DNA of 64,000 bases, from the NCBI RefSeq assembly GCF_017591425.1, contig NW_024467104.1, forward strand, positions 124,001-188,000, in the 5' to 3' direction. Positions 23,959 to 33,497 of the stretch are shown piece by piece; positions within the stretch are counted from its first letter, which is position 1; each line of letters opens with the position of its first letter. The translations under genes were made by a program, and so were the position numbers. The stretch is from Ochotona curzoniae. Lineage: Eukaryota > Chordata > Mammalia > Lagomorpha > Ochotonidae. The notes below the pieces were generated by a model. It ran no database searches. It worked only from the letters and a program-made list of their open reading frames with translations, and was not told the DNA's origin.

Positions 23959-24445
23959 CATGTTAATCACTTTGTGCATTGAGAGTCATATGCTTAAATC
24001 CCTGTTTTTGGGAATAGACATTTTACTAACTTTAATGCTAACTGCTTTTTCTTCCCCAAAGCATTAGCATTTTTTACAATTATTCAAAATAACATCTGTT
24101 TTCATTTTAAATTTTCTTTTTTATCTTGAAAAAAAGCCTTATATTTTAGTTTTTACTTGATAAAAAGATGCAATTAAATATAATAAGGAATGAATAATGT
24201 ATAATTAATGGAGAAATTATATTATTGCACTGGGTGTTCTATTGATTCATTTAAGTTTTTTTCTTTCTGAGAATTACTTTGATTTTAGTTCATTTTTGCA
24301 ATGTTAGAATGTTTAGTCCCAGATAGTTTTTTTTCTAGATAGGTAGCATTGTGTATGAAATCATTTCAGTATATGTTTGAAAGGGGTATTTATACAACAT
24401 GACATAATTGAAAATTAGATGTAGAACAGAAAGATATTGAAGACT
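23959..24445. other. 3' flank of receptor 2
   Basis: Near-identity with block A persists to about 24072, then falls. Alignable relics of block A continue to about 24440. No gene. Confidence 0.55.
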
Positions 24446-24745
24446 AAATGGTATGTAATTTCCTGCAGTTCTGCCATCCCATATCATTGCCAGTTCAAAT
24501 CCTAGCTGCTCCACTTGGGATCCAGTTGCCTGCTGTTGTCCCTGGGTAAGCAGCTGAAGATGGCCCCAGCCCTTGGGCTCCTGTTCCCATGTTGGAGACC
24601 AGGATGAACCTCCAGGTTCATGGATTTGGCCTGGTGCAGCCTTGGCTGTTATAGGCATTTGAAAATGAACCAAGAAATGGAAGATCCGTCTCCCTCTCTC
24701 TGACTCTGCCTGTCCTTTGTAACTTTGCCTTTCATATAAATAAGA
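24446..24745 (+). mobile_element. C-type SINE of the same unusual variant as 10527-10815
   Basis: Shares long matching stretches in inverted orientation with 10527-10815, for example ccttgggctcctgttcccat and ctccaggttcatgg. Its position within diverged block B sequence has no counterpart in block A. Confidence 0.8.
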
Positions 24746-25212
24746 AAAATTGTGTCAAATAATTGTGTCAAAAGGATTTTTTAAAAGGTATAAAACGCAC
24801 AAAATCATTTTATGCAGATTGTTATTGCCATAAATGTTTATTAACTACTGTTTACTTAGAAATCAGACAGAGGTATACTCACAAATCATGGAGTCAACTA
24901 TAATCAGTATAGTCTCGTTGACTGCATTTGAGCATTTACTAGGAACACCACAATTTTAAATACACATACCACTAGATCGTTGATATAAATACATATGCAA
25001 ACGAACAATTCCATTTCCAAGAAACTATATTTGCATATATTTTTAAAAACTTATTTACTCTGAAATTATTTTTTCATAAAAGACTGAAAATTTCAGAGTA
25101 AATAAGTTTTTAAAAATATATGCAAATATAGATTTCTGGGATGTAGATATTTTAACATTTAACTATGTTCATTCATAGTTTTTTCACTTTTCATACATTA
25201 TTTGAAAATGTA
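24746..25212. other. AT-rich intergenic DNA with a large hairpin
   Basis: No gene. It contains the perfect inverted repeat at 25026-25130, described separately. Confidence 0.6.
25026..25130. repeat. Perfect 42-bp inverted repeat
   Basis: Arms 25026-25067 and 25089-25130 are exact reverse complements over all 42 bases, separated by a 21-base spacer. The arms contain atttgcatatat and ttatttactctgaaatt. It is not part of a recognised SINE or L1. Confidence 0.97.
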
Positions 25213-25535
25213 TTTTGGTCGATATGGTTGGTTAGTGGCTAAAGTCCTTACCTTGCATGTGCTAGAATTCCATATGGGTGTAGGTTTTTATCCTAGTTTC
25301 CCCATTCCGTTCCAGCTCCTTGCTTGTGGCCTGGGAAAGCAATAGACCATGTACACACATGGGAGACTTGGATGAAGCTCCTGGCTCCTAGTTTCAGATC
25401 AACTTAGCTTCAGTTGGTGTTGGCACTAGGGGAGTGAACCAGCAGATAGAAGATCTTTCTTTCTGTGTCTCATCTCTCTATAAATCTGACTTTCCAAAAG
25501 AAGCAAATAGATCTTTAAAAAAACAAAACAAAGCA
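25213..25535 (+). mobile_element. C-type lagomorph SINE
   Basis: The head is altered (tcgatatggttggttagtgg). The ttccatatgggtgtaggttt, cttgtggcctgggaaagca and gagtgaaccagcagat blocks and an A-rich tail follow. Diverged but complete. Confidence 0.85.
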
Positions 25536-25659
25536 AAAGAAAAAAAACAACAAAAAAATTCACATACCCATTGCTTCACTTTACTGAACAATCCTCAGTT
25601 ATTTTTAGTGCTTAATTTTGTGTTCTTACATATTTATTTACTTTATGATTAATGTATGG

Positions 25660-25795
25660 TTAATTTTTAAAGTATTAAAGTATTTATTTACCTGAAAAGT
25701 AACTTTTTACAGAAAGAAAAGGTTAATTCACTCTCTGAACTAATGGGCAGAGCTAAGCTGCTCCAAAGCTTGGTACCAGGAGCTTCTTCCTGGTC
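25660..25795 (-). mobile_element. Truncated old SINE, antisense
   Basis: Only the tail half is left (tatttatttacctgaaaagt to ggagcttcttcctggt). An L1 fragment abuts it. Confidence 0.6.
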
Positions 25796-25809
25796 AGCTA
25801 AATGTTTGC

Positions 25810-26195
25810 AAACTTGCAACTGACAAAGGATTAATATCCAAAATCTCTAAAGAGTTTCAGAAAAACGATAACAACAAAATAAACAATTCAGTTAAAAAAC
25901 GGGCTATGGACAAGAATAAGTATTTTTAAAGGATGACATTCAAGTTGCAGACAGCCATATGAAAATGGCTCAGGATCACAAGCCATTAAGGGAAATGCAA
26001 TTAAAAACCGCAATGAAGTTTCACCTCACCCCTGTTAGAATTGGTATCATATGAAAACCAAGAATTAATCATTGCTGCCAAAGATATGGGAAAAAGGGGA
26101 CCCTTAACAACTGTTGGTAGGAATATAAACCAGTGCAATTTTTATGGAAAACAGCATGGAGCTTCCACAAAAATCTGCAAATAAAATAAAGCTCA
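25810..26195 (+). mobile_element. Old L1 ORF2 fragment
   Basis: Typical ORF2 end blocks: aaaggattaatatccaaaat, gccatatgaaaatggctcag, aagggaaatgcaattaaaaa, and ccagtgcaatttttatggaa. It is more diverged than the other L1s and probably belongs to an older subfamily. Confidence 0.8.
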
Positions 26196-26560
26196 ATTAT
26201 TTGCAATGAGGCCCAGTTTTGAGAGGTTAATTTAAGTGTAGCTAATGTGTCTTTAGGAAACTGAGAACTGTATTGTGAAGTTTTGTTCAACAGGTAGTCT
26301 TTTTTTATGGGATTTAAGAAGATTTTATGGTACAATTACGTATGGAATTATAACTTGTTATGAAGGACTATACTATTGTAACAATACAGAGAAAATCAGT
26401 CAGGGGATGGGGATTTTGGTGGGGGAGGGGAATCCCAGACCCAGCATACAGTCTTTTGTACCTTTTGCTAGAGCTTACATTTTCTACCATGGTACCTCAT
26501 ACAATGACTGCCTCTCCCCTCACCAAAACCACAAATACTGGCACCTAACATAGCAAAACC
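26196..26560 (+). mobile_element. L1 3'UTR fragment
   Basis: The blocks gaaggactatactattgtaa and a G-rich run with ggggaatcccag match the 3'UTR of the L1 at 16700-16790. Confidence 0.7.
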
Positions 26561-26699
26561 ATGACTGGATGACTTTCTTGAGAATCTTATATCATCCTGC
26601 TCTTGAGATGCTTCAGATGGCTACAGGGCTGTCTGCAAGGCCCTATAACTAACTTAGAATCGTTATAAATGACAGTAATTCAGATTCATGGAGTGGGCT

Positions 26700-27085
26700 T
26701 TGCTGGAGAGTTTTGTGACAGTCGTAGTCCCAGTGTTACAGATGACTTCCTGGGTGACTTGAACTCTTCGATGAGATTTATCTGCATGGATACCCAAGCA
26801 CCTGATGTCTTTGTTGTTGCCAACAGCAGGCTCATAAGCATGTGACATACTTCTCTTCTTGTTGGTCTCTTCTGTGACTCCTACAGGTCTCTGAAATATC
26901 ATGTCCTGGAGGCAAGCTACACAATATTCTTTGTGCCCTGCTTTAATTATTGATTCTATGCATGCTGGTGAGCTCCTCCATTGATGAAGTGGTGGCCAAG
27001 TTTTATACCATGGCAGCTTTTATGATAAACCAATTTCATTGTTGGAAGTTTGGAGACGAGAAGTGCTAAAAAGAAGTTCTGCATT
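26700..27085 (+). pseudogene. Decayed odorant receptor family 4 remnant (TM5 to C-terminus)
   Basis: Translating in pieces recovers the second half of a family 4 receptor in the right order. 26785-26860 gives ICMDTQAPDVFVVANSRLIS (receptors: ACTDTY...VVANSG). 26930-26950 gives FFVPC. 26978-27042 gives SIDEVVAKFYTMAAFMINQF (receptors: PIDK..AVFYT..TPMLNPL). 27050-27083 gives LETRSAKKKFC (receptors: LRNAEMKSAMKKLW). Frame changes and stops separate the pieces. The N-terminal half is not found; L1 sequence lies to the left. It is too short and broken for any function. Confidence 0.78.
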
Positions 27086-27361
27086 AAAAGTGAGCGAAAG
27101 GAAGACTTCCAATAAAACTGTTAAATACACCTTGACAATTTGATACTAGATTATCAACCCTTGTCTATAACTTCAATATCACGATAAATTTAAATATCAG
27201 ACTGTTAACCTTGTAGCTGTTTAAACGACCACAGTATCATAATATGGGGGAAAATGGAGTGGAAAATGATGAGAGAAGGAGAGGAGATCGATGGGGGAAT
27301 ACTTATTCCTACCAGACTGTATCATGGAAAATAATAACAACAAAATAAAACAAGTTAATTC
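27086..27361. other. Intergenic, possibly L1 3'UTR related
   Basis: The end of this stretch (gggggaaaatgg and ggagatcgatggggg) resembles the G-rich end of lagomorph L1 3'UTRs. No gene. Confidence 0.35.
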
Positions 27362-27650
27362 TGGGGTAGCTGTAGTAGCAAAGCAAGCTAAGTTAGTTCA
27401 TGGAGCAACAGCATCTTGTGTGAGTGCATGTTGGAGTCCCAGCTGTTTTTCTTCTGATCCAGCTCCCTGCTAAATGCACATGGAAAAGCAAGCAAGGATG
27501 ACCGCAGTCCTTGAGACCCTGGCACTTGTATGGGAGAACTGATGGCGTTCCTGGCTTCTGCCTGGCCCTGCCCCAGCTGCTGCAGACATTTGGGGAGAGA
27601 ACCAGTTGATGTGAGCTGTCTCTTTGGATGGAAAGTGAAGTAGCCTGGAC
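27362..27650 (+). mobile_element. Old degraded C-type SINE
   Basis: The blocks ttctgatccagctccctgct, gagaccctggcacttgtatg and tttggggagagaaccagttg are in correct order, strongly mutated. Confidence 0.68.
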
Positions 27651-28893
27651 GTGAGCCTGTGTTCAGATGTTACTTTCTGCTCCATAATGCCAAGCCTTCA
27701 CAATGTGTTCTTTAAAAAAAAAGCTGAGCAAATAAGTTAATTGTAGAATAATTTAAGTGTCACTTGATCTGAATATGCTTTTATCTCATAGATATTAGCA
27801 GAAAGCATTAGAGGCTCTGTAAACTTAGCTAGGAGGAACATAGAGAACACAGATAATTATGCCTTATTTATGTATTAGCTCTCTATCTTGGAGCATAGTT
27901 TAAGTATCTCTAACTGAAAGTATCAAATAATTCTTTCAAGTTAAGGATGAAATTTAAGCTACTTATGAATGAGAAGTGCCATGCTTACACCTGCTGTTTA
28001 TCTTACAGCTAGTACATATTCATATTGCATTTGAAGTTGTTGTATTCAAGTCATTTGTTAGGTAAGTTGACACCTGTCAACTTTCAGTGAAGTTCATTAC
28101 ATAAATATTTTAATTAGTTAATACAGGTGTTTATGTGACTCTTCAAAGTCTTCATGATGCAGAGTATCTAATATCCACCTAAGCAAATGATGCCAACTGG
28201 TCAATGAAACCTATGGCAAGCCAAGATAAGGGAATAACAATGGCATTCTTTAGCTCTATTCCGTTGTAGGAAAATAGAAATTACCTTCTTATAGAACAGT
28301 GTTTCAACTTATGTTGGATTGGAATTAAAGGACTGAATTAGAAGAGTGAATATCATGATGTTTCATCCAACAAGAACTCAAAATCTTCTCTCAAAACAGA
28401 AGTGCAAATTCACAATTGACAGTTGGATCAGGGAACATGGAATTGCTTTTCCTTTCCTAAATATTTCACAATATTAAACTCATATTTATCCTCATTTTAC
28501 TTTACAATTTTCTTTTCCTATTTAGAGTTTTCCGTATTTTCTTGTATCTAGCAATTGAGTCTTGGCAACACTCAGGATTTTTTCCTCCAGGGAGTCTTTA
28601 TTTGAGTCTGTTCCAAATATTCTAACAAACCAATACGTTGTGGATTTACAAATGTTTTCATTTAAAGTAGCAATGATGTAAAAACTCACAGACTTGCCTG
28701 TCTATTTAAAAGGAATAACTGTTTTTCTGACAAATCACAGAAGAGATTTCCAAAAGCCTTAATTGCTGCCCGGGATGTAGAGTGTCTTTTACTCATAGCT
28801 AGTCCTCCAGAAGTGAGGTTTCCTTGTATGTCCAGTATTACTTGCAGCAACTTGCGAAAAGTCTCAAATTCTTTTGAAGACAACCTTGAGACA
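27651..28893. other. Intergenic DNA, older duplication unit C
   Basis: No gene supported. 28260-28890 is alignable with 44690-45450 (shared blocks such as aaaggactgaatt/aaaggattgaatg, ggaataactgtttttctgac versus ggaaggatgatttttctgat). Both are upstream arms of an old receptor duplication (receptors 3 and 5). A 97-codon minus-strand open frame at 28686-28979 runs into a SINE and is not credible. Confidence 0.5.
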
Positions 28894-28908
28894 CAGGGAT
28901 ATGTTTTT

Positions 28909-29230
28909 TTAAAAAGATATATTAACTTCTTTGAAAAGTCAAATATACAGAGAGGAGAAGAGGCAGAAAGATCTTCCATTCACTGATTCACTCCCCAAGT
29001 GGCTGCTATGGCCGAAGCTGAGCGGAACTGAAGCAAGGAACCAGGGGCCTCTTCCTGGTTCCCATGTGGGTACAGGGTCTGAAGACTTTTGATTGTCCTG
29101 GACTGCTCTGCCAGGCCACAAGCAGGCAGCTGGTTGGCAAATGGGGCTGCGGGACAGGAACTGATGCCTGTATCAGATCCTGGCTTGTGCAAGGTAAGGA
29201 CTTTAGCTGCTAGGCTACTGCAATAGGCCC
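28909..29230 (-). mobile_element. C-type lagomorph SINE, antisense, with target-site duplication
   Basis: Complete element flanked by agggatatgttttt at 28895-28908 and 29231-29244. Confidence 0.93.
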
Positions 29231-29244
29231 AGGGATATGTTTTT

Positions 29245-29639
29245 CTTTAGGAAAAACAAAAAGGCCTGAGGAATATGTGATTAGAATGCCTGCAAGATTG
29301 ATTATTTTTGCTTCTACTTTTTCCTTGAAGTCACTTCCTAACTTTTGTCTTCTCACTTTATGGATCCTAATAGGAATGTACATGGAAGTGGAGATATGTA
29401 CATGAACTTCACCATAAACGATCAAAGTAATGTCCTTCTTATTTACTTCCCCATTATTGATCGAGAAAAAGGCAATGATTTAACCAATTTTAGTATTTGT
29501 TCATCGTACCAATGAATATTAGGCTTGACCAGTTTCACTTGATCAATTTCTTATTGTCTTACACACGTCACCTTTCTCCTACAGAAAAGTTTCCTAGTGG
29601 GTGAGACAATGTTGATTTTATGTTAAAATGTGTTTGTTC
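29245..29639. other. Intergenic DNA
   Basis: AT-rich, no recognisable gene or repeat beyond short simple runs. Confidence 0.5.
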
Positions 29640-30100
29640 TGTAGATATCTATTTAGGACACTTTTTCCTGTTTTGATTGTTTTGTTTATTTTCTGTATTG
29701 CAGTTTTTTTTAGCTATAGGAATTCCTCTCTTCCTTTCCTCTTTATCCTTTCCCCTTTCCCCTTACAACCATTTCCCTCCATATTATCACAGGGGCTCGT
29801 CCTTTACTACAGTTACAAATTTAACACTCTGTTGTTGAAGTGCATCGTGACACTGTAGGTTTAGGCAAAGGTAGAAAGTCCCATATCATACTGCCAAGGT
29901 ACATTTAACTGATTCATTAGAAAATCTCCTTTTGTTTGGGAGTAGAATGCTTACTGCAATGTATCTTCGTTTGTTGGCATGCTAGTCTTCATTATACAGC
30001 TCATCTATGAGATAGTTGTTTACCTATAAATCTGTCTTACTCTTTTGTTTTGTATGAAGGTCTTATTGCAGTCATTTTGAACTTTTCCTGTACTCATTAT
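29640..30100 (-). mobile_element. L1 3'UTR fragment, antisense
   Basis: Polypyrimidine stretch (tcctttcccctttcccctta) followed by the tattatcacag, tgttgttgaagtgcatcgtg and gccaaggtacatttaact blocks that recur in the antisense L1 ends at 52940-53120 and 60900-61080. Confidence 0.72.
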
Positions 30101-31480
30101 TTGATCACACACAGGGGTAACATAAGGTAGCTACTGTTTCCCTTAGTGAAAGAAGCTATGGTTTTCCAGGACCTCAAACAAGCCCTGCATGTAAGTCCTT
30201 GAGACAATAGGCAAAGGATGCTAGCTGAAAATTTCTGTGAACTCAAGTGCTGTTGTTTTAATTTCCATATTTTCACCTTGGTAATCTGGATTTAGAAATT
30301 TAATCTAACAATACATAGAAATCAATCATCACGTACAAGCATTTATTTAGTATTATACTTGATAGATGTTTACTTTCTGTTTTTCTAAATGCCCTGTGAA
30401 ATGTGAAATATGTTACATGAAAATAAACCAATGCACTTTAATTTTAGTGAATGAGTTATCTTATGTTATATGAGACATGGTGATAAGTGTGCACAATCAC
30501 TTGAAAAGGTATTGAATTAGAGAATTTATGTGAGTTTTTAATACCAGCATACATTACTATGCACGGACACATATGTGTTTTATATACAGTAAAATACTTC
30601 TACACATGTATGTGCGTGTATACAAGAAAAATCAAGCTTGGAGAGAAATGCAGCTGTAAAACTATGACTGTAAAGTGCTAAGAGAGTTAATGTTTTTCAG
30701 TGGAAACTTTTTAAAGGTTATATTTTGATGGAAACTTTTTAAAGGATATATTTTCATGGAATCTTTTAAAAGGTTATATTTTGATGGAAACTTTTTAAAG
30801 GCTATAGTTTGATGGAAACTTCAAACTCTATTTAAAGGCTATATTTTTGAGAAACTACATTAATTTTTTCCCTGAGAAGTGTTAAAGGTCTAAGTTAAAA
30901 GCATAATTGTATTACTTTTTTGATTTGTAGACTTACATGATAGATTATAGTTTGTAGCTATCATATTGTTTTTTTAATGTAAAAAGTTTTACTCTACAAT
31001 GTGAGGTTTATTCAAAATCTGGTATTGATGACAATATCTTGCAGAAAATAAGATACAGGAAATTGGATTTAGATTAAACTGCATGCTAGGCTCTTCAATA
31101 AGTGTGTTTTTATTGGTCTACAGCTTTACTAATAACAGAAATCTTGAAGCTAAGGGAAGCAGTATTGTGAATAAACATCCAGAAATTTCATCAGAGTTGG
31201 CTTCTAAAGGAATCCCAGACTCTTCCTGTGTGTGTCCTTCTTGGCTACCAAAATCAGTGTGAGTAGACTTTTCCTCTGTTTATACCAAAATATGTTCTAT
31301 CATGGGTAAATATCAGCAATCATATATACACATATATACTTTTATCTTGTATTCTAGTTAGAGGCGTATTATTTTCTAACTCCTGTGCAAGGTCTATGAT
31401 TTTCATTTAATTGTAAGAGATCACATGGTTAGTCTTGACCCAATACGCACAAGGAAGCATTTAGGAACACTAACAGTCTC
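30101..31480. other. Intergenic DNA of unit C
   Basis: No gene. 31080-31330 is alignable with 47450-47650 (tattggtctacagctttac versus tgttggtctaaagcttcgg), again linking receptors 3 and 5. It includes a minisatellite at 30702-30850. Confidence 0.5.
30702..30850. repeat. Short minisatellite, about 28-bp unit, 5 copies
   Basis: The unit ggaaactttttaaaggttat plus attttgat recurs about five times with small changes and a degraded last copy. Confidence 0.85.
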
Positions 31481-31900
31481 CTTTTTTTCTGTCTACTTCT
31501 TTATTTTTCATGATAGGCTCAGGGATTTCTTCCTCTATGCCTCCCCCCAGTTATTTTCCTCTATATTGTAACATTAACTTAGTTTTAGCAACAGTTACAA
31601 GTCCGTTATTCTGCTGTTAAAGTGTATCCTGACATTGTATGTATAGAGAATGGTATACACTCCAGTATTGTATTGTATTGTCAAGCTATGTTTAACCGTT
31701 TTATTGGGAGTCCATTTTTTTAAAATTCAGAAGTACAGATGCACACTGCAATGTATGCCCACTTTATGATATACTTTCCTCCATTATACAGATCCTCACG
31801 CTAGATATATGAATAGACATACTTACCTATATACCTACGGATCTTGCGTTTTGTATGAGGGCTGCCAGATGTTACTCAGTGTTCTATGTATTTTATAGAA
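31480..31900 (-). mobile_element. L1 3'UTR fragment, antisense
   Basis: Same block order as 29640-30100: pyrimidine-rich start, tattttcctctatattgtaa, ctgctgttaaagtgtatcct, gtcaagctatgtttaacc, tgcacactgcaatgtatg. Confidence 0.75.
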
Positions 31901-32453
31901 GCAATAATAATGAAAGGTGACTATAATTGACATCTCTATATTAAAAATGATAAAACCAAATTCTATGAAGGTTGTTATGCTCCTCAAGATCACAGAGAAA
32001 GGACATTGCGAGCTGAGTTTCTAATACAAGCAGTATGTCACCAAGTCGCTCTGCGCACTGTCAGTTTACTTGCATAGGAGTAATTGTCACCAGAAGCAAG
32101 TAAGGTTGTTTTTTTTTTTTTTTTTAATATAGGAACCTCTTTCCTGTTTGCCATGGCTGACTTCTATGAGAAAAATGACACAATCCAAGAGTTATTAAGT
32201 ACATGAAAGAATGTTTTGTTTTGACTATAATTCTTTATATTACATCTACTAAAACCTAGAAATAGAAACTGTTAGTAACAGTAAAACAAAATTACCCGGA
32301 AGAGAAATAGTGCTGACAAGGGAAGACTTATTGGACCCTTTCAAAGAAAAACTCAGTAGATGCTTACTTACTAAATGTTCTTTGTGTATTAATCAGTGTA
32401 GCAGATATGATGTATATATATCTCATTATGTAACAGATTCATAGTCCTATTTA
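31901..32453. other. Intergenic DNA upstream of receptor 3
   Basis: No coding region. It includes an oligo-T run of about 18 at 32108-32126. Probably contains untranslated exon or promoter sequence of receptor 3, not identifiable. Confidence 0.45.
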
Positions 32454-32467
32454 CAATTTCATCACAG
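32454..32467 (+). other. Probable 3' splice site before receptor 3
   Basis: aatttcatcacag ends in AG at 32466-32467, 43 bases before the ATG. Receptor 5 has an equivalent acceptor at 50064-50065. Confidence 0.45.
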
Positions 32468-32510
32468 TTCTGATTTCCATGAACTCCTGCTTTGGAAACA
32501 AGAAGAGTCA

Positions 32511-33497
32511 ATGGGTCATAGTAACAATGTCACAGAATTTATCCTTCTGGGTCTCACTCAGGATCATAATGGACAAAAAGCATTCTTTGTCATGTTTCTA
32601 CTCGTCTATATTGTGACTATGGTGGGTAACCTGCTCATTATGATGACTATTAAAGCCAGCCCTTCTCTTAGCTCCCCAATGTACTTCTTCCTTACCTATC
32701 TGTCACTCATGGATGCTGTTTATTCTACTGCTATTTCACCGAAGCTGATCATAGACTTATTGTGCGATAAGAAGTCTATTTCCTTCCCTGCTTGCATGGG
32801 CCAGCTCTTCATAGAACACTTATTTGGTGGTGCTGAGGTCTTCCTTCTGGTGGTGATGGCCTATGATCGCTACGTGGCCATCTGTAAGCCACTGCACTAT
32901 TTGATCATCATGAATAGGAGGGTTTGCATCCTTCTCCTGGTGCTGGCCTGGTTTGGAGGTTTTATGCACTCTGTGGTTCAACTTGTGTTTGTGTACAGTC
33001 TGCCCTTCTGTGGTCCCAATGTCATTGACCACTTCATTTGTGACATGTACCCGCTATTGGAACTTGCGTGCACTGACACCTATTTTCTAGGCCTCACAGT
33101 GGTTGCCAATGGTGGAGCGATCTGTATGGTTGTCTTTGTACTTCTGCTGATCTCCTATGGCATTATCCTAAACTCTCTTAAAACTCACAGCCAGGAAGGA
33201 AGACGGAAGGCCTGGTCCACTTGCAGCTCCCACATCACAGTGGTTGTGCTGTTTTTTGTTCCTTGTAGTTTCATGTACCTTAGACCTGTTTCCAACTTTC
33301 CTGTCGATAAGTTCTTGACTGTGGTATATACAATTATTACTCCCATGTTGAATCCTCTAATATATACTTTAAGGAATTCAGAGATGAAAAGTGCTATGGT
33401 TAAACTGTGGTGTAAAAGATTAACCACAGGTAGGGTAACCGTGTTTCCCACAGTGGGCATATTTGTTCTAAGTGCTAAGACAACAAACAAGGAGTAA
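32511..33497 (+). CDS. Odorant receptor family 4 (OR4A-like), with long C-terminus
   Basis: Intact 328-residue class II odorant receptor. Landmarks: NVT 6-8, GN 39-40, SPMYFFL 55-61, TM3 C95, [10 protein letters not shown] 116-125, loop cysteines 167/177/187, SY 215-216, [13 protein letters not shown] 233-245 (W replaces the usual L), [12 protein letters not shown] 278-289. The usual end of the family is near residue 310; here the frame runs on to 328, into sequence that is 3' non-coding in its closest relative (50125-51066). The central part (residues about 88-204) is nearly identical to that relative while the flanks are not. The resemblance to human OR4A is from memory of family features. 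The ligand is unknown. A minus-strand open frame over the middle is a shadow. Confidence 0.95.
   Translation: MGHSNNVTEFILLGLTQDHNGQKAFFVMFLLVYIVTMVGNLLIMMTIKASPSLSSPMYFFLTYLSLMDAVYSTAISPKLIIDLLCDKKSISFPACMGQLFIEHLFGGAEVFLLVVMAYDRYVAICKPLHYLIIMNRRVCILLLVLAWFGGFMHSVVQLVFVYSLPFCGPNVIDHFICDMYPLLELACTDTYFLGLTVVANGGAICMVVFVLLLISYGIILNSLKTHSQEGRRKAWSTCSSHITVVVLFFVPCSFMYLRPVSNFPVDKFLTVVYTIITPMLNPLIYTLRNSEMKSAMVKLWCKRLTTGRVTVFPTVGIFVLSAKTTNKE

Larger units (their letters stand above)
17910..24440. repeat. Segmental duplication, block B
   Basis: Direct repeat of 3128-9180. The offset between copies changes from about 14.78 to 15.27 kb because of indels: the alternative SINEs at 4300-4625 and 19145-19466, extra bases around 20440-20500, and a SINE at 22030-22373 found only here. 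Nearly identical tracts are 18300-18985, 19530-20305 and 21705-24072. Confidence 0.9.

Noticed and set aside
28686..28979. 97-codon minus-strand frame
   Set aside because: Its first third is SINE sequence inserted with a target-site duplication, so it cannot be an old coding region. The rest is not kept open in the paralogous arm.
30702..30850. Regular repeats resembling a CRISPR array
   Set aside because: The units are directly adjacent with no spacers, in mammalian DNA. It is a minisatellite.
32820..33032. 70-codon minus-strand frame, repeated at 50428-50640
   Set aside because: Antisense shadow of the conserved receptor middle. The repetition follows from the conversion tract.
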